In this document: positions 9,531-17,932 of the stretch, piece after piece
Numbering within the stretch: position 1 is the first letter of the stretch
How the letters are laid out: each line of letters opens with the position of its first letter
Origin: Craterilacuibacter sinensis
GTDB lineage: Bacteria; Pseudomonadota; Gammaproteobacteria; Burkholderiales; Chromobacteriaceae
DNA: 64,000 bases
NCBI RefSeq assembly: GCF_009831765.1
Contig: NZ_WSSB01000004.1
Coordinates: 62,001-126,000 of the forward strand
Direction: 5' to 3'
Program-made: the position numbers and the translations under genes
Notes under the pieces: model-generated
Database searches by the model: none
What the model was told of the DNA's origin: nothing
What the model saw: the letters and a program-made list of their open reading frames with translations, nothing else

Positions 9531-11090
9531 TCAGGCGTGCTTGCTGCTTGCGCGTTTGATGGAAATCAGGCGCGGATTGTTCTCATTTTTATCGGTCTGG
9601 CTATCCGTTTCACTTGGTGTGTTATCCGGGCGCGTGTCTTCGCCTGATGAGGATAGCGGCGTGATATAGAGGTGCATAATCGGCTTGCCGGCCTGAGGCA
9701 TGCTCAGTGCGGTGATTTCGCATGGGCGCTGGCTGCCGTCACGGCAGCGTATGCGGCACAGCAAACGCACGCTCTGGGGCATGGTGTTCTTCGATTGCGC
9801 CAGCAGTAGCAAACGCTTGGCAGTGGCATCATTGGTTTCCAAGAGCTCGGACAGATGCCGGCCGACCAGCGTCGCCGCGTGTGGTGCCTTGTACAGGGCG
9901 GCACCGGCGGCATTCAGGTCCGTGACCTGACCGTCACGCAGTTGCATCATGGCGCTTGGTGCCTGCGAGAACACCATATCCAGCTGTTGTTCGGCCGTGC
10001 GCTGCGCCTCGATAGAGGCATTCTTGCCCATGGCCAGATGGTTGATAGCACGCGCCAGATAGGAGACTTCGTCGTTGCCTTTGGTCTCGATCACGGCTAC
10101 GCGCCCGGGGCGTACCATGCCATGTATGCTTTGCAGCAACCAGCCTAGACGGGTGCTGATATGGGCATGTACAACCCACCAGGCCAGCAGGCCCAGCAGC
10201 AGGGTACCGACCACGGAGAACAGGGCCAACTGTTCCAAAGAGGATGAGGCCAGACGGCTCATATCGCGTTGCTGGCTACTGCCCAGTAGCAGTGCCGGCT
10301 TGCCGCTCAGGCTATTCACGACACCCCAGCTTTCGATTTTGTCGTCGCTGCCCAGAATCAGCAGGTCTTCATTCTCGATGCCTTTGTTTATCCAGCGTTG
10401 CACTGCGTCCGGCAGATCGCGCGAAGTAATGGACAGGGCACTGGACTGGGTGGCGCTAAACGGGCCTTTGCCTTGCAGAAGCAGTTTGTCTGCCGAAACG
10501 CCCATGACCAGATAACCGCCGATAGGGCTGCTGCGGTTGGTGGTACGGATAGGAATAATGGTGACGAAGTGCGGACCACGAGCCAGACGGACGATGCCGG
10601 AGGTTGTGCTGACACGGTGTTCAATGGCGCTGGACAGCTGGCGGCCAAATTCCGTGGCGGGGGAAAGCTCGCGTACCAGTGCCAGATCGTCACGCTGTGC
10701 CGACATGCCATCCCACTCTGCCGTCGTCAGCAGTCCGCCGTTGCGGTCAAAAATGGCGAGAAAGTCGATGCCCAGCGTGTTGATCTTCTGACCCTGCAAA
10801 TACGCATCCAGACGCAGCGTGTCGCCACCGGTTGCATAGTTGTAAGTATCATCCCAGTTGGCCCAACTCAAGGCCAGACGTTCGACAGTGCTGGCACTCT
10901 CCAGAAAAGCATTGCGTGTGCCGGCCGCCTGAGAGCGTGCGGCGGTGCGCTCGTACTGCTCAATCGACGGGATCAGTGTAAGCCGTCCATAAAGCCAGAC
11001 CGAACCGGCTAATAGCAGTGACAGTACAGTCAGAATGAGCGCGATACGGTGCGCCAGCCTGCTAGGCAGGAATCTAGTAAAAATTGACAA
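9531..11090 (-). CDS. CHASE4-HAMP-PAS membrane sensor without output domain
   Basis: A first membrane helix (about residues 12-34) is followed by a periplasmic CHASE4 domain (SIEQYERTAARSQAAG... WANWDDTYNYA), a second helix (FSVVGTLLLGLLAWWVVHAH), a HAMP linker and a PAS domain (DMVFSQAPSAMMQLRDGQVT onward). The last ~40 residues are a polar tail with no GGDEF, EAL, kinase or methyl-accepting domain. I prefer the TTG start at 11090 because GGGGGAG lies five bases upstream; the ATG at 11138 adds 16 residues but has no ribosome site. It converges on the GGDEF/EAL gene, so it may signal to it in trans (inference). Confidence 0.85.
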   Translation of the reverse strand: MSIFTRFLPSRLAHRIALILTVLSLLLAGSVWLYGRLTLIPSIEQYERTAARSQAAGTRNAFLESASTVERLALSWANWDDTYNYATGGDTLRLDAYLQGQKINTLGIDFLAIFDRNGGLLTTAEWDGMSAQRDDLALVRELSPATEFGRQLSSAIEHRVSTTSGIVRLARGPHFVTIIPIRTTNRSSPIGGYLVMGVSADKLLLQGKGPFSATQSSALSITSRDLPDAVQRWINKGIENEDLLILGSDDKIESWGVVNSLSGKPALLLGSSQQRDMSRLASSSLEQLALFSVVGTLLLGLLAWWVVHAHISTRLGWLLQSIHGMVRPGRVAVIETKGNDEVSYLARAINHLAMGKNASIEAQRTAEQQLDMVFSQAPSAMMQLRDGQVTDLNAAGAALYKAPHAATLVGRHLSELLETNDATAKRLLLLAQSKNTMPQSVRLLCRIRCRDGSQRPCEITALSMPQAGKPIMHLYITPLSSSGEDTRPDNTPSETDSQTDKNENNPRLISIKRASSKHA

Positions 11091-11434
11091 AGCCTCTCCC
11101 CCGTCGCAATAACCGGTGATGTATAAGCCGACCGGCATGCGTTTATAATTTGAATTATGTGCATCTTATGTGCATTGGGTGAATGTAAGGGATGATGCCA
11201 TCGTGAGTCCAGTAAGCGCGTGCTCAAACCTCATCAAAACTGGCCGATTGTGGCGTACAAGCAAAACCGGTGACGGATACGCAAAATACAAGTCGTCACC
11301 GGCAGGCAGAAGGTGCGCGCAGATGCCTGTATTGATGGTTATTTATGTCTGTCTTGGTATGTCAAAACAATGCAGGCTTCCCTTTGCCTGACACTCTTGC
11401 GAAAATGGCGCCCTTTGCCGATGGCCATGCCGAT
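11091..11434. other. Divergent intergenic region with direct repeat
   Basis: About 340 bases between the sensor gene and bioH. It holds AT-rich promoter-like sequence (TTTATAATTTGAATTATG) and two copies of TTATGTGCAT (11155-11164 and 11166-11175) spaced 11 bases apart, i.e. one helical turn, a possible regulator site. Reading frames here, including upstream extensions of bioH from ATGs at 11345 and 11405, lack good ribosome sites or family similarity. Confidence 0.4.
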
Positions 11435-12199
11435 ATGAACTGTTACGTCGAAACACAAGGGTGTGGGCCGGATGTGGTTCTGCTGCATGGCTGGGGTCTG
11501 CATGGCGGCGTATTTGAGCGCGTTGCGGCGGCGCTGTCCGCGCATTATTGCGTACACACGGTGGATTTGCCCGGTCATGGTGCCTCGCCTGAGCTTGAGC
11601 GCTTCGATGCTGCCGAAGTGGCGGCTGCGCTGGCGCGGCAGTTTCCCTTGCCTGTGCATGTGCTGGGCTGGTCCTTGGGCGGTTTGGTGGCCCAGCATTG
11701 GGCTGTACAGCAAGCGGCCCAGATACGCAGCCTGGCACTGGTGTCGACCAGCCCGCGGTTTGTACAAGGTCCGGACTGGGCGTTCGGGCAGCGTGCCGCC
11801 GCCATCGAAGAAGTCGGCGCGAATCTGCATAACGCATTCGAGCTGACCCTGAAAAATTTTCTTGCCCTGCAAATGCTGGGTGCGCCGCATGCGCGTGATA
11901 CGCTCAAGGCCTTGAGCGGCCAGCTGTTTGCCCATGGCCGGCCGCATGGTCTGTTGCCGGCGCTGGATTGCCTGCTACAGGCGGATACGCGTGCACTGGC
12001 CGCGCAGATTCATGCACCCACTGCACTGTTCTTCGGCGCGCGTGACCGGATTACGCCCACCGGCGCCGGCCGCTGGCTGGCGGATATGTTGCCGGACGCC
12101 CGGCTGCATCTATTCGAACAAGCCTCGCATGCACCGTTTTTGTCGCACGAGCATGATTTCCTGACCCTGCTGCTTTCCCACCTGGACCGACACGCATGA
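11435..12199 (+). CDS. bioH: Pimeloyl-[ACP] methyl ester carboxylesterase
   Basis: Alpha/beta hydrolase that removes the methyl group from pimeloyl-ACP methyl ester, releasing pimeloyl-ACP for BioF. The nucleophile elbow GWSLGG places Ser80, the acid is in FGARDRITP and the histidine in ASHAPFLSH, as in E. coli BioH. Oxyanion segment LLHGWGLHGGVF is intact. Starting at 11435 gives 254 residues and the usual N-terminus (MNCYVETQGCGPDVVLLHG); earlier in-frame ATGs at 11345 and 11405 are possible but less likely. It overlaps bioC by four bases (ATGA), implying translational coupling. Confidence 0.92.
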   Translation: MNCYVETQGCGPDVVLLHGWGLHGGVFERVAAALSAHYCVHTVDLPGHGASPELERFDAAEVAAALARQFPLPVHVLGWSLGGLVAQHWAVQQAAQIRSLALVSTSPRFVQGPDWAFGQRAAAIEEVGANLHNAFELTLKNFLALQMLGAPHARDTLKALSGQLFAHGRPHGLLPALDCLLQADTRALAAQIHAPTALFFGARDRITPTGAGRWLADMLPDARLHLFEQASHAPFLSHEHDFLTLLLSHLDRHA

Positions 12200-13089
12200 G
12201 TGAAGCGTTTTATACCGATAAGGCCAAAGTCCGTGCCGCTTTCGAGCGTGCGGCCCATAGCTACGATGGCGCAGCCGTCTTGCAGCGCGAAGTGTCTGAC
12301 CGCATGGCCGAGCGGCTGGATGTGATCAAGAATGCGCCGCTGATGATACTTGATGCCGGCTCCGGTACCGGCTATGGTGCCGCCGAATTGCGCCGCCGCT
12401 ATCCGGCTGCGCGCGTGATCGAGCTGGATATCGCCGCCTCCATGCTCAAAGCCTCCAAGGCCAAGCAGCAGGAGGGGGCCGGCTTTTTCGGCCGTCTGAT
12501 GGGGCGGGCCCAGCCATGGCAGGCTTGTGCCGATATCGAGGCGCTGCCGCTGGCGGATGCCAGCGTGGATATGGTGTGGTCGAATCTGGCCATCCAGTGG
12601 CTGAATGAGCCGGATGGCGTCTTTGCCGAGTTCCGCCGTGTACTCAAGCCGGATGGCTTGTTGATGTTTTCCACGCTGGGGCCGGATACGCTGTTTGAAT
12701 TGCGGGCCGCCTTTGCCGGGCAAGACTCGGCTACCCACGTCAATCATTTCATCGATATGCATGATCTGGGCGATGTATTGGTGCGTAACGGCTTTGCCCT
12801 GCCGGTCATGGACATGGAAAAAATCGTGCTGACCTATGGCCGGGTGCGTGATGTGATGCAAGACCTCAAGTCCATCGGCGCGCATAATGTCACCGCCGGG
12901 CGCAAGGCTGGCCTGACCGGCAAGCATTTCTGGCAGCGTGTCGAAGCGGCGTACGAAGCCTACCGGCGTGATGGCAGCCTGCCTGCCACTTATGAAGTGG
13001 TCTATGGCCACGCCTGGCGTGGCGAGCCCAAGGCCAAAGCCGGGCATTTGCCCGATGGCCGTCAGGTTATTGAATTTAAAAAGTCCTGA
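12196..13089 (+). CDS. bioC: Malonyl-[ACP] O-methyltransferase
   Basis: SAM-dependent methyltransferase that methylates malonyl-ACP so that the fatty-acid machinery can build the pimelate chain; partner of BioH, which later removes the methyl. The SAM-binding motif I is ILDAGSGTGYGAAEL (about residue 50), followed by the acidic ELDIAASML and the post-motif SNLAIQWLNEPDGVF typical of BioC. A basic insertion (KASKAKQQEGAGFF) lies after motif I. 297 residues. Start coupled to the bioH stop. Confidence 0.93.
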   Translation: MSEAFYTDKAKVRAAFERAAHSYDGAAVLQREVSDRMAERLDVIKNAPLMILDAGSGTGYGAAELRRRYPAARVIELDIAASMLKASKAKQQEGAGFFGRLMGRAQPWQACADIEALPLADASVDMVWSNLAIQWLNEPDGVFAEFRRVLKPDGLLMFSTLGPDTLFELRAAFAGQDSATHVNHFIDMHDLGDVLVRNGFALPVMDMEKIVLTYGRVRDVMQDLKSIGAHNVTAGRKAGLTGKHFWQRVEAAYEAYRRDGSLPATYEVVYGHAWRGEPKAKAGHLPDGRQVIEFKKS

Positions 13090-13124
13090 GCCGCATTTCG
13101 CTCAAGAAAGAGTCGTTCCCGAAC

Positions 13125-14099
13125 ATGTTTTATCCTTTACGTTGTTCCGGCCTGTTGGCTGTCTTGTTGTTAAGTGCTTGCAGCAGCATCAGCCCTGCGC
13201 CACCTCTTGTTTCTCCCGCGAGTCCGCCATCGGCCAATAATGTGGCCAAGCCGGTCACCCCGGTGCCGCCGTCCGTCACGGCACCGGCTGCGCCTGAGCA
13301 GGCCAAAGTCGTACGCAAGCCCAGGATAGGCCTTGCGCTGGGCGGGGGCGCGGCCAAGGGCTTTGCCCATATCGGCGTGATCAAGGTGCTGGAAGCGAAC
13401 GGCATCAAGGCCGACATCGTTACCGGTACCAGTGCCGGTGCGGTTGTGGGCGCGCTGTATGCATCGGGCATCAGTCCTTACCAGTTGCAACTGAAGGCGA
13501 TGAAGCTGGACGAGAGTTCGCTCGCCGACTACACCCTGTCGACATCCGGCCTGATCAAGGGCGAAAAACTGGCCGAGTTTGTCAATCGCGAGGTGCGCAA
13601 CAAGCCGCTGGAGAAACTCTCCAAACGCTTTGGTGCCGTGGCCACCGAACTGGATACGGGGGCGCGCATTGTGTTCCAGCGCGGTAACACCGGTTCGGCC
13701 GTGCGCGCCTCGGCCAGCATTCCTAATGTTTTCCAGCCGGTATCCATGAATGGTAAACGCTATGTCGATGGCGGACTGGTGAGCCCGGTGCCGGTGAGTG
13801 CGGCGCGCGAGATGGGGGCTGATGTGGTGATTGCAGTCGATATTTCGGCGCGTCCCACCGGCGGGAGCTCCGGCTTTTTGTCGCGGCTTGACCAGAGCCT
13901 GAACATCATGAGTCAGAGTGCGCTGAAGGCCGAGCTCAAGAATGCGGATGTCACCTTGCGCCCCAGCGTAGGCAAGATCGGCGCCACCGATTTCGAGAAT
14001 CGCCATACCGCCATTCTGGAGGGCGAGCGCGTGGCACGCATGGCCTTGCCGGTCATAAAAAGAGCTTTGTCATTAAAAGCGCAGGCGCTTGCCAAATAA
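13125..14099 (+). CDS. Patatin-like phospholipase, lipoprotein (RssA-type)
   Basis: Predicted lipid-anchored serine acyl hydrolase. A signal peptide ends in LLLSAC (Cys19 lipidated), followed by a Pro/Ala-rich spacer of ~45 residues. The patatin domain has the oxyanion loop LGGGAAKGFAHIG, the nucleophile motif GTSAG (Ser103) and the catalytic aspartate in DGGLVSP. That is the complete Ser-Asp dyad. Substrate unknown; family members hydrolyse phospholipids or lysophospholipids. It starts 35 bases after bioC but is probably functionally unrelated. Confidence 0.88.
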   Translation: MFYPLRCSGLLAVLLLSACSSISPAPPLVSPASPPSANNVAKPVTPVPPSVTAPAAPEQAKVVRKPRIGLALGGGAAKGFAHIGVIKVLEANGIKADIVTGTSAGAVVGALYASGISPYQLQLKAMKLDESSLADYTLSTSGLIKGEKLAEFVNREVRNKPLEKLSKRFGAVATELDTGARIVFQRGNTGSAVRASASIPNVFQPVSMNGKRYVDGGLVSPVPVSAAREMGADVVIAVDISARPTGGSSGFLSRLDQSLNIMSQSALKAELKNADVTLRPSVGKIGATDFENRHTAILEGERVARMALPVIKRALSLKAQALAK

Positions 14100-14204
14100 T
14101 GGCATAATTGGCGTGATATTCCGTTGGACTACTCTGAGGTGGCCAGCGGATTTTGCCCTTGAAGGGGCTATGCTATTCCTATTTCAAGCCCCGGAGGCTT
14201 AGGC

Positions 14205-14870
14205 ATGATCATCCTGCATGGCGTCGCGCTGTCCCCGTATTACACCAAGGTCAAGATTGCCCTGATCGAAAAAGGCGTGAATTACGAAGAGGTATTCACC
14301 CCGCCTGCTCAGGACGAAGTGTTTCTGGCCAAAAGCCCGATGGGCAAGATCCCTTATGTCGAGATCAACGGCTTTGCGCTGGCCGAGTCGACCGCCATTC
14401 TGGAATGGCTGGAAGATGCCTATCCGACGGCCGCGCTCTTGCCGCCTTCACCTAATGCACGCAGCCGCGCCCGTGAAATCATGCAGATGATAGAGCTGTA
14501 TCTGGCCGCGCCTTGCGCACCCCTGACGCGCCATGTACTGTTTGGCGCGCCCTTGGACGAGGAAGCCCGCGAGCAGGCGCGTAGCGATATCCGCCGCGCG
14601 GTGGCGGCGCTGACCCGTCTGACCCGCTTTTCGCCGTGGCTGGCAGGAGAAGATTTCAGCTATGCCGATATTGCCGCAGCCAGTTTTTTCCCCTTGGTGT
14701 CGCAGATGACGCAGGCGGTGCTGGCCGAGGATTTGCTGGCGCCACTGCTGGACGAGACCGGCTATATGGCACGTCTGGGACAGCGCAACAGTATTGCGCA
14801 GAGCTGGGCCGGGCGTGATGCGGCCGTGGCTGCTTTTATGGCGCGGCGTAAAAAGGCTGCGCAGTCCTAA
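14205..14870 (+). CDS. Glutathione S-transferase family protein
   Basis: A 221-residue GST-fold protein: N-terminal thioredoxin-like domain (MIILHGVALSPYYTKVKIAL, with the PYVEI cis-proline and the glutathione-binding ESTAILEWLE) and an all-helical C-terminal domain (about 90-215). The catalytic residue may be Ser10 or Tyr12/13; substrate unknown. GGAGG precedes the start. Just upstream (14160-14195) a GGGGCT/AGCCCC inverted repeat ends next to the ribosome site. The gene overlaps the convergent dinB by four bases. Confidence 0.85.
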   Translation: MIILHGVALSPYYTKVKIALIEKGVNYEEVFTPPAQDEVFLAKSPMGKIPYVEINGFALAESTAILEWLEDAYPTAALLPPSPNARSRAREIMQMIELYLAAPCAPLTRHVLFGAPLDEEAREQARSDIRRAVAALTRLTRFSPWLAGEDFSYADIAAASFFPLVSQMTQAVLAEDLLAPLLDETGYMARLGQRNSIAQSWAGRDAAVAAFMARRKKAAQS

Positions 14871-15934
14871 TCTTCTTCCCATTCAAATTCAAGCTGGCGG
14901 GCGTCGCTGTTACCCAGGCGTACGCCCAAGCCCAGGAGGCGGACTGCGCGCCCCTGTCCTCTGGCATAGCCCGTCTCCAGCAAGCGGCCGAAGGCGTCCA
15001 GCATCAGGGTGCTTGCCGCATGTTCAACCGTGGTCTGGCTGAAGTCGGCGAATTTCACCTTCACCACCAGCGCGCGTAGCGGCGGCTCGCCGGCGCGGCT
15101 GATGCGGGACTTCAGCTGTGCCAGCAGTTCGGGCAATTCGGCGCGGCAGGCGGCAAGATCAGGCAGGTCGCGCGCATAGGTTTCTTCCACACTCACTGAT
15201 TTTCTGTCCCGTTCCGGCTCGACCTCGCGCTTATCGATGCCGTGGGCAAGCTGGTGCAACCGTTCGCCGAAGCGCCCGAATTCTTGCGTCAGCAGCAGCG
15301 GATCGGCGGCCGCCAGATCGGCGCCATGGTGGATGCCCAGCGCCTTCAGGCGGGCTGCCGTCACCTTGCCGACACCAAAAAAGCGGGCCACCGGCAAGGC
15401 CGCGACAAAGGCGGCGACATCTTGCGGACGTACCACAAACTGCCCGTCCGGCTTGTTCCAGTCGGAAGCAACCTTGGCCAGAAATTTGTTCGGCGCGATG
15501 CCGGCCGAGGCAGTAATGCCGACCTCTTCGCGTATGCGTGTGCGTATGGCGGTGGCCATGCGCGTGGCGCTTCCCTGGCACAGGGTGACGCCGCTGACAT
15601 CGAGATAGGCTTCATCCAGCGACAGCGGCTCGATGCGTTCGGTGAAGGCTTGATAGATGGCGTGGATCTGCTGGCTGGCGGCACGGTAGCGTGCCATATC
15701 CGGGCGGACGATCAATAGCTGCGGGCACAGCCTGAGTGCGGTGGCCGAGGCCATGGCCGAGTGGATGCCGTATTGGCGCGCCAGATAATTACAGGTTGCA
15801 ATCACGCCGCGGGTTTCCGGCCTGCCGCCTATGGCCAGCGCAATATCGCGCCATTCCGGGTGGTCGCGCATTTCGACCGAGGCGTAGAAAGCATCGCAAT
15901 CGACGTGGATGATCTTGCGTGCTGATGCCGTCAT
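14867..15934 (-). CDS. dinB: DNA polymerase IV
   Basis: Y-family translesion polymerase, 355 residues. The catalytic acids are visible in HVDCDAFYASVEM near the N-terminus and in SLDEAYLDVSG around residue 105. The helix-hairpin-helix region (FFGVGKVTAARLKALGI) and the little-finger domain follow. No LexA box was evident upstream, because the SelW-like gene lies four bases before the start, so dinB is probably translated from that gene's message. Confidence 0.95.
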   Translation of the reverse strand: MTASARKIIHVDCDAFYASVEMRDHPEWRDIALAIGGRPETRGVIATCNYLARQYGIHSAMASATALRLCPQLLIVRPDMARYRAASQQIHAIYQAFTERIEPLSLDEAYLDVSGVTLCQGSATRMATAIRTRIREEVGITASAGIAPNKFLAKVASDWNKPDGQFVVRPQDVAAFVAALPVARFFGVGKVTAARLKALGIHHGADLAAADPLLLTQEFGRFGERLHQLAHGIDKREVEPERDRKSVSVEETYARDLPDLAACRAELPELLAQLKSRISRAGEPPLRALVVKVKFADFSQTTVEHAASTLMLDAFGRLLETGYARGQGRAVRLLGLGVRLGNSDARQLEFEWEED

Positions 15935-15938
15935 GGCT

Positions 15939-16232
15939 TTAAGCGGAAGCCGAATCGCTGTGACCCAGTGCCTTGTCCGGAGCGACGGTATCGCGCACGC
16001 GCTGTTTCAGCAGCTTGATGTCGGGAAAACCGCCATCGCGCGTGCGATCCCATAGCGTCTCGCCATTGCACAGGATGCGGAATACGCCACCGTTGCCGGG
16101 CAAGAGTGCGACTTCGCCCAGTTCTTTTTCAAAGGTGGTCAACAGCTCTTGCGCCATCCAGGCCGCGCGCAATAGCCAGCGGCAGCCGGTGCAATAGTGG
16201 ATTTCAATACGGGGTAGCGGGGGCGTGGTCAT
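15939..16232 (-). CDS. SelT/SelW/SelH family (Rdx) thioredoxin-like protein
   Basis: A 97-residue small redox protein of the SelW/Rdx family. It has the CxxC motif (CTGC) after the first strand (RIEIHYCTGCRWLLRAAWMAQELL), where eukaryotic SelW has CxxU. The conserved GGVFRI and WDRTRDGGFPDIKLLKQRVRD segments are typical. Redox partner unknown. It is only four bases from dinB and on the same strand, an arrangement that suggests a shared transcript. Confidence 0.88.
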   Translation of the reverse strand: MTTPPLPRIEIHYCTGCRWLLRAAWMAQELLTTFEKELGEVALLPGNGGVFRILCNGETLWDRTRDGGFPDIKLLKQRVRDTVAPDKALGHSDSASA

Positions 16233-16729
16233 CGTGCGGCAGCGTCAGGATAAAACACGATGGTAGCCGATTGCGCGTCGCCGGGCATGTCCTTCCCTGA
16301 CTGACTCTTTGCGTCCTGCATGGCAGGCGCCCCTCCATCGACTTTATTATTCAGGTAAAACCTGGCGAAGGGTAAAGACAAGGCCTCGGGCGACGCGATC
16401 GGGCTGGCTAGGCACCGACGCTTTGCAGTCTGCATGCCATTAGTATTTGGGTAAAGAAGTTTGTATGTTGTCGGACGATGCTGCATTGCACGATGTAACT
16501 TTCATGCAACGCCTATGGAGATAGCCGGTAAAGCCTTGTGTTCTATGGATCTTTGTCGATGTATGTATTCGCCGGCAGGGAGAATGAACCAGGGCGAATG
16601 TAGCAGTCGCCGCTGAAGTGGCAAGAACTTGGATAATGGCGGTCGGCACAAATCTGTCATCTTTTCATCATGGTAACGTAACATTCCATATAGATACTTG
16701 CGCCGTCAAAAACCATGATGGAGTGCATG
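16233..16729. other. Long intergenic region upstream of selW-like gene and glpQ
   Basis: About 500 bases between divergent genes. On the minus strand a 30-codon frame (16229-16321) has GGAGGGG upstream and overlaps the SelW-like start by ATGA, but its peptide resembles nothing I know. On the plus strand a Pho-box-like element and a TATAGA -10 sequence lie before glpQ. I see no RNA gene here. Confidence 0.4.
16654..16694 (+). promoter_or_regulatory. Pho-box-like element and -10 before glpQ
   Basis: CTGTCAT (16654-16660), an exact half-site of the PhoB box, is followed 11 bases on by TCATCAT (four of seven matching the half-site), then TATAGA at 16689-16694. This would fit phosphate-starvation control of a phosphodiester-scavenging enzyme; the second half-site is weak. 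Confidence 0.35.
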
Positions 16730-17881
16730 ATGAAGATCTCTGCCTTGTTGTCCAGCCTGATGGCCAGCTGTTTGATCCTGCCTGCTTACGCCGCGCAAAC
16801 TCCGGCCTATCCCACGCTGAGTGGCAAGGCGCCGCTGGTGATTGCCCATCGCGGTGCTTCGGGCTACCTGCCCGAGCACACGCTGGAAGCGTATGCCCGG
16901 GCCGTCGAACTGGGTGCAGACTATATCGAACCGGATCTGGTCTCGACCAAGGATGGCGTATTGATTGCCCGCCATGAGCCCAACCTGAAAGACAGCACCG
17001 ATGTGGCGAGCCGCCCAGAGTTTGCCGAGCGCAAAAAGAAGTGGCTGGTTGACGGGGTGGAGGAGGAGGGCTGGTTTGCACCGGACTTTACCTTGGCCGA
17101 AATCAAGACCCTGCGTGCCGTTCAGCAGCGTGCCGACCGGCCGCAGGAGTTCAACGGCCAGTTCTCGATTCCGACTTTCGAAGAAATTCTTGTTCTGCGT
17201 GAAAAACTCAGCAAGCAGGCCGGGCGCGAGGTCGGCATCTACCCGGAAACCAAGCATCCAAGCTGGCATGCGGCCCAGCAACTGGCGCTGGAACCGGCCT
17301 TGCTGGCCAGCCTGAAAAAGCATGGCCTGAACCGCAAGAATGCACCCGTGTTTATTCAGTCATTCGAGACGGCAAACCTGAAAGCCTTGCGCAAGCAGAC
17401 ACCGGTCAAACTGGTGTTTCTGCTGGATGGCAATGATGTGACTGTGGATGGCAAGATGGAGGCTGGCCGGCCTTATGATTTTGTGCTGTCCGGAGATACA
17501 CGGACGTTTGCCGATTTGACCAAGCCGGCTGCACTCAAGGAAATCCGCCGCTTTGCCGATGGTATTGGCCCGTGGAAGCCTTACATCATGGCAAGCGAAG
17601 GTATGGCGGACAAGAAAACCGGGCTGGCAGCCGATGTGAATGGCGACAAGGTGGTCGATATGCAGGACCGTACCTTGCTGGAGCCAGGCACTCTGGTGCG
17701 GGACGCACACAAGGCCGGGCTATTCGTCCATGCCTATACCTTCCGCAACGAGCCCAAATATCTGGCGGCGAATTTCATGAATGATCCGCAGGAAGAATAT
17801 AAAGCGTATTACGCACTGGGCGTGGACGGGGTATTCAGCGACTTTGCCGATACGGCGGTCAAGGCCCGCAGCCTGAAATAA
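16730..17881 (+). CDS. glpQ: Periplasmic glycerophosphodiester phosphodiesterase
   Basis: Hydrolyses glycerophosphodiesters to glycerol-3-phosphate plus alcohol in the periplasm. The start at 16730 has GGAG six bases upstream and yields a clean signal peptide (MKISALLSSLMASCLILPAYA). The catalytic/metal segment HRGASGYLPEHTLEAY, then EPDLVSTKDGVLIARHEPNL, is characteristic of the GDPD family. Around residues 302-313 there is a DVNGDKVVDMQD stretch that fits an EF-hand-type calcium loop. 383 residues, slightly longer than E. coli GlpQ. No glpT neighbour is present. A strong terminator follows. Confidence 0.93.
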   Translation: MKISALLSSLMASCLILPAYAAQTPAYPTLSGKAPLVIAHRGASGYLPEHTLEAYARAVELGADYIEPDLVSTKDGVLIARHEPNLKDSTDVASRPEFAERKKKWLVDGVEEEGWFAPDFTLAEIKTLRAVQQRADRPQEFNGQFSIPTFEEILVLREKLSKQAGREVGIYPETKHPSWHAAQQLALEPALLASLKKHGLNRKNAPVFIQSFETANLKALRKQTPVKLVFLLDGNDVTVDGKMEAGRPYDFVLSGDTRTFADLTKPAALKEIRRFADGIGPWKPYIMASEGMADKKTGLAADVNGDKVVDMQDRTLLEPGTLVRDAHKAGLFVHAYTFRNEPKYLAANFMNDPQEEYKAYYALGVDGVFSDFADTAVKARSLK

Positions 17882-17902
17882 GCCGGCGGGGTTATCGATT
17901 AA

Positions 17903-17929
17903 GGGGAAGCATGGCGCTTCCCCTTTTTT
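17903..17929. terminator. Bidirectional terminator between glpQ and PCuAC gene
   Basis: GGGGAAGC/GCTTCCCC, 8 bp with a 5-base loop, followed by six Ts and preceded by AA. Serves the two convergent genes. Confidence 0.85.
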
Positions 17930-17932
17930 GCT

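Noticed and set aside
14160-14195. Inverted repeat GGGGCT/AGCCCC before the GST gene as a possible riboswitch
   Set aside because: Short stem, no conserved aptamer-like sequence; more likely incidental.
16322-16486. N-terminal extension to an 85-residue minus-strand ORF upstream of the SelW-like gene
   Set aside because: No ribosome site at the upstream ATG and no similarity; only the last 30 codons have any supporting signal.
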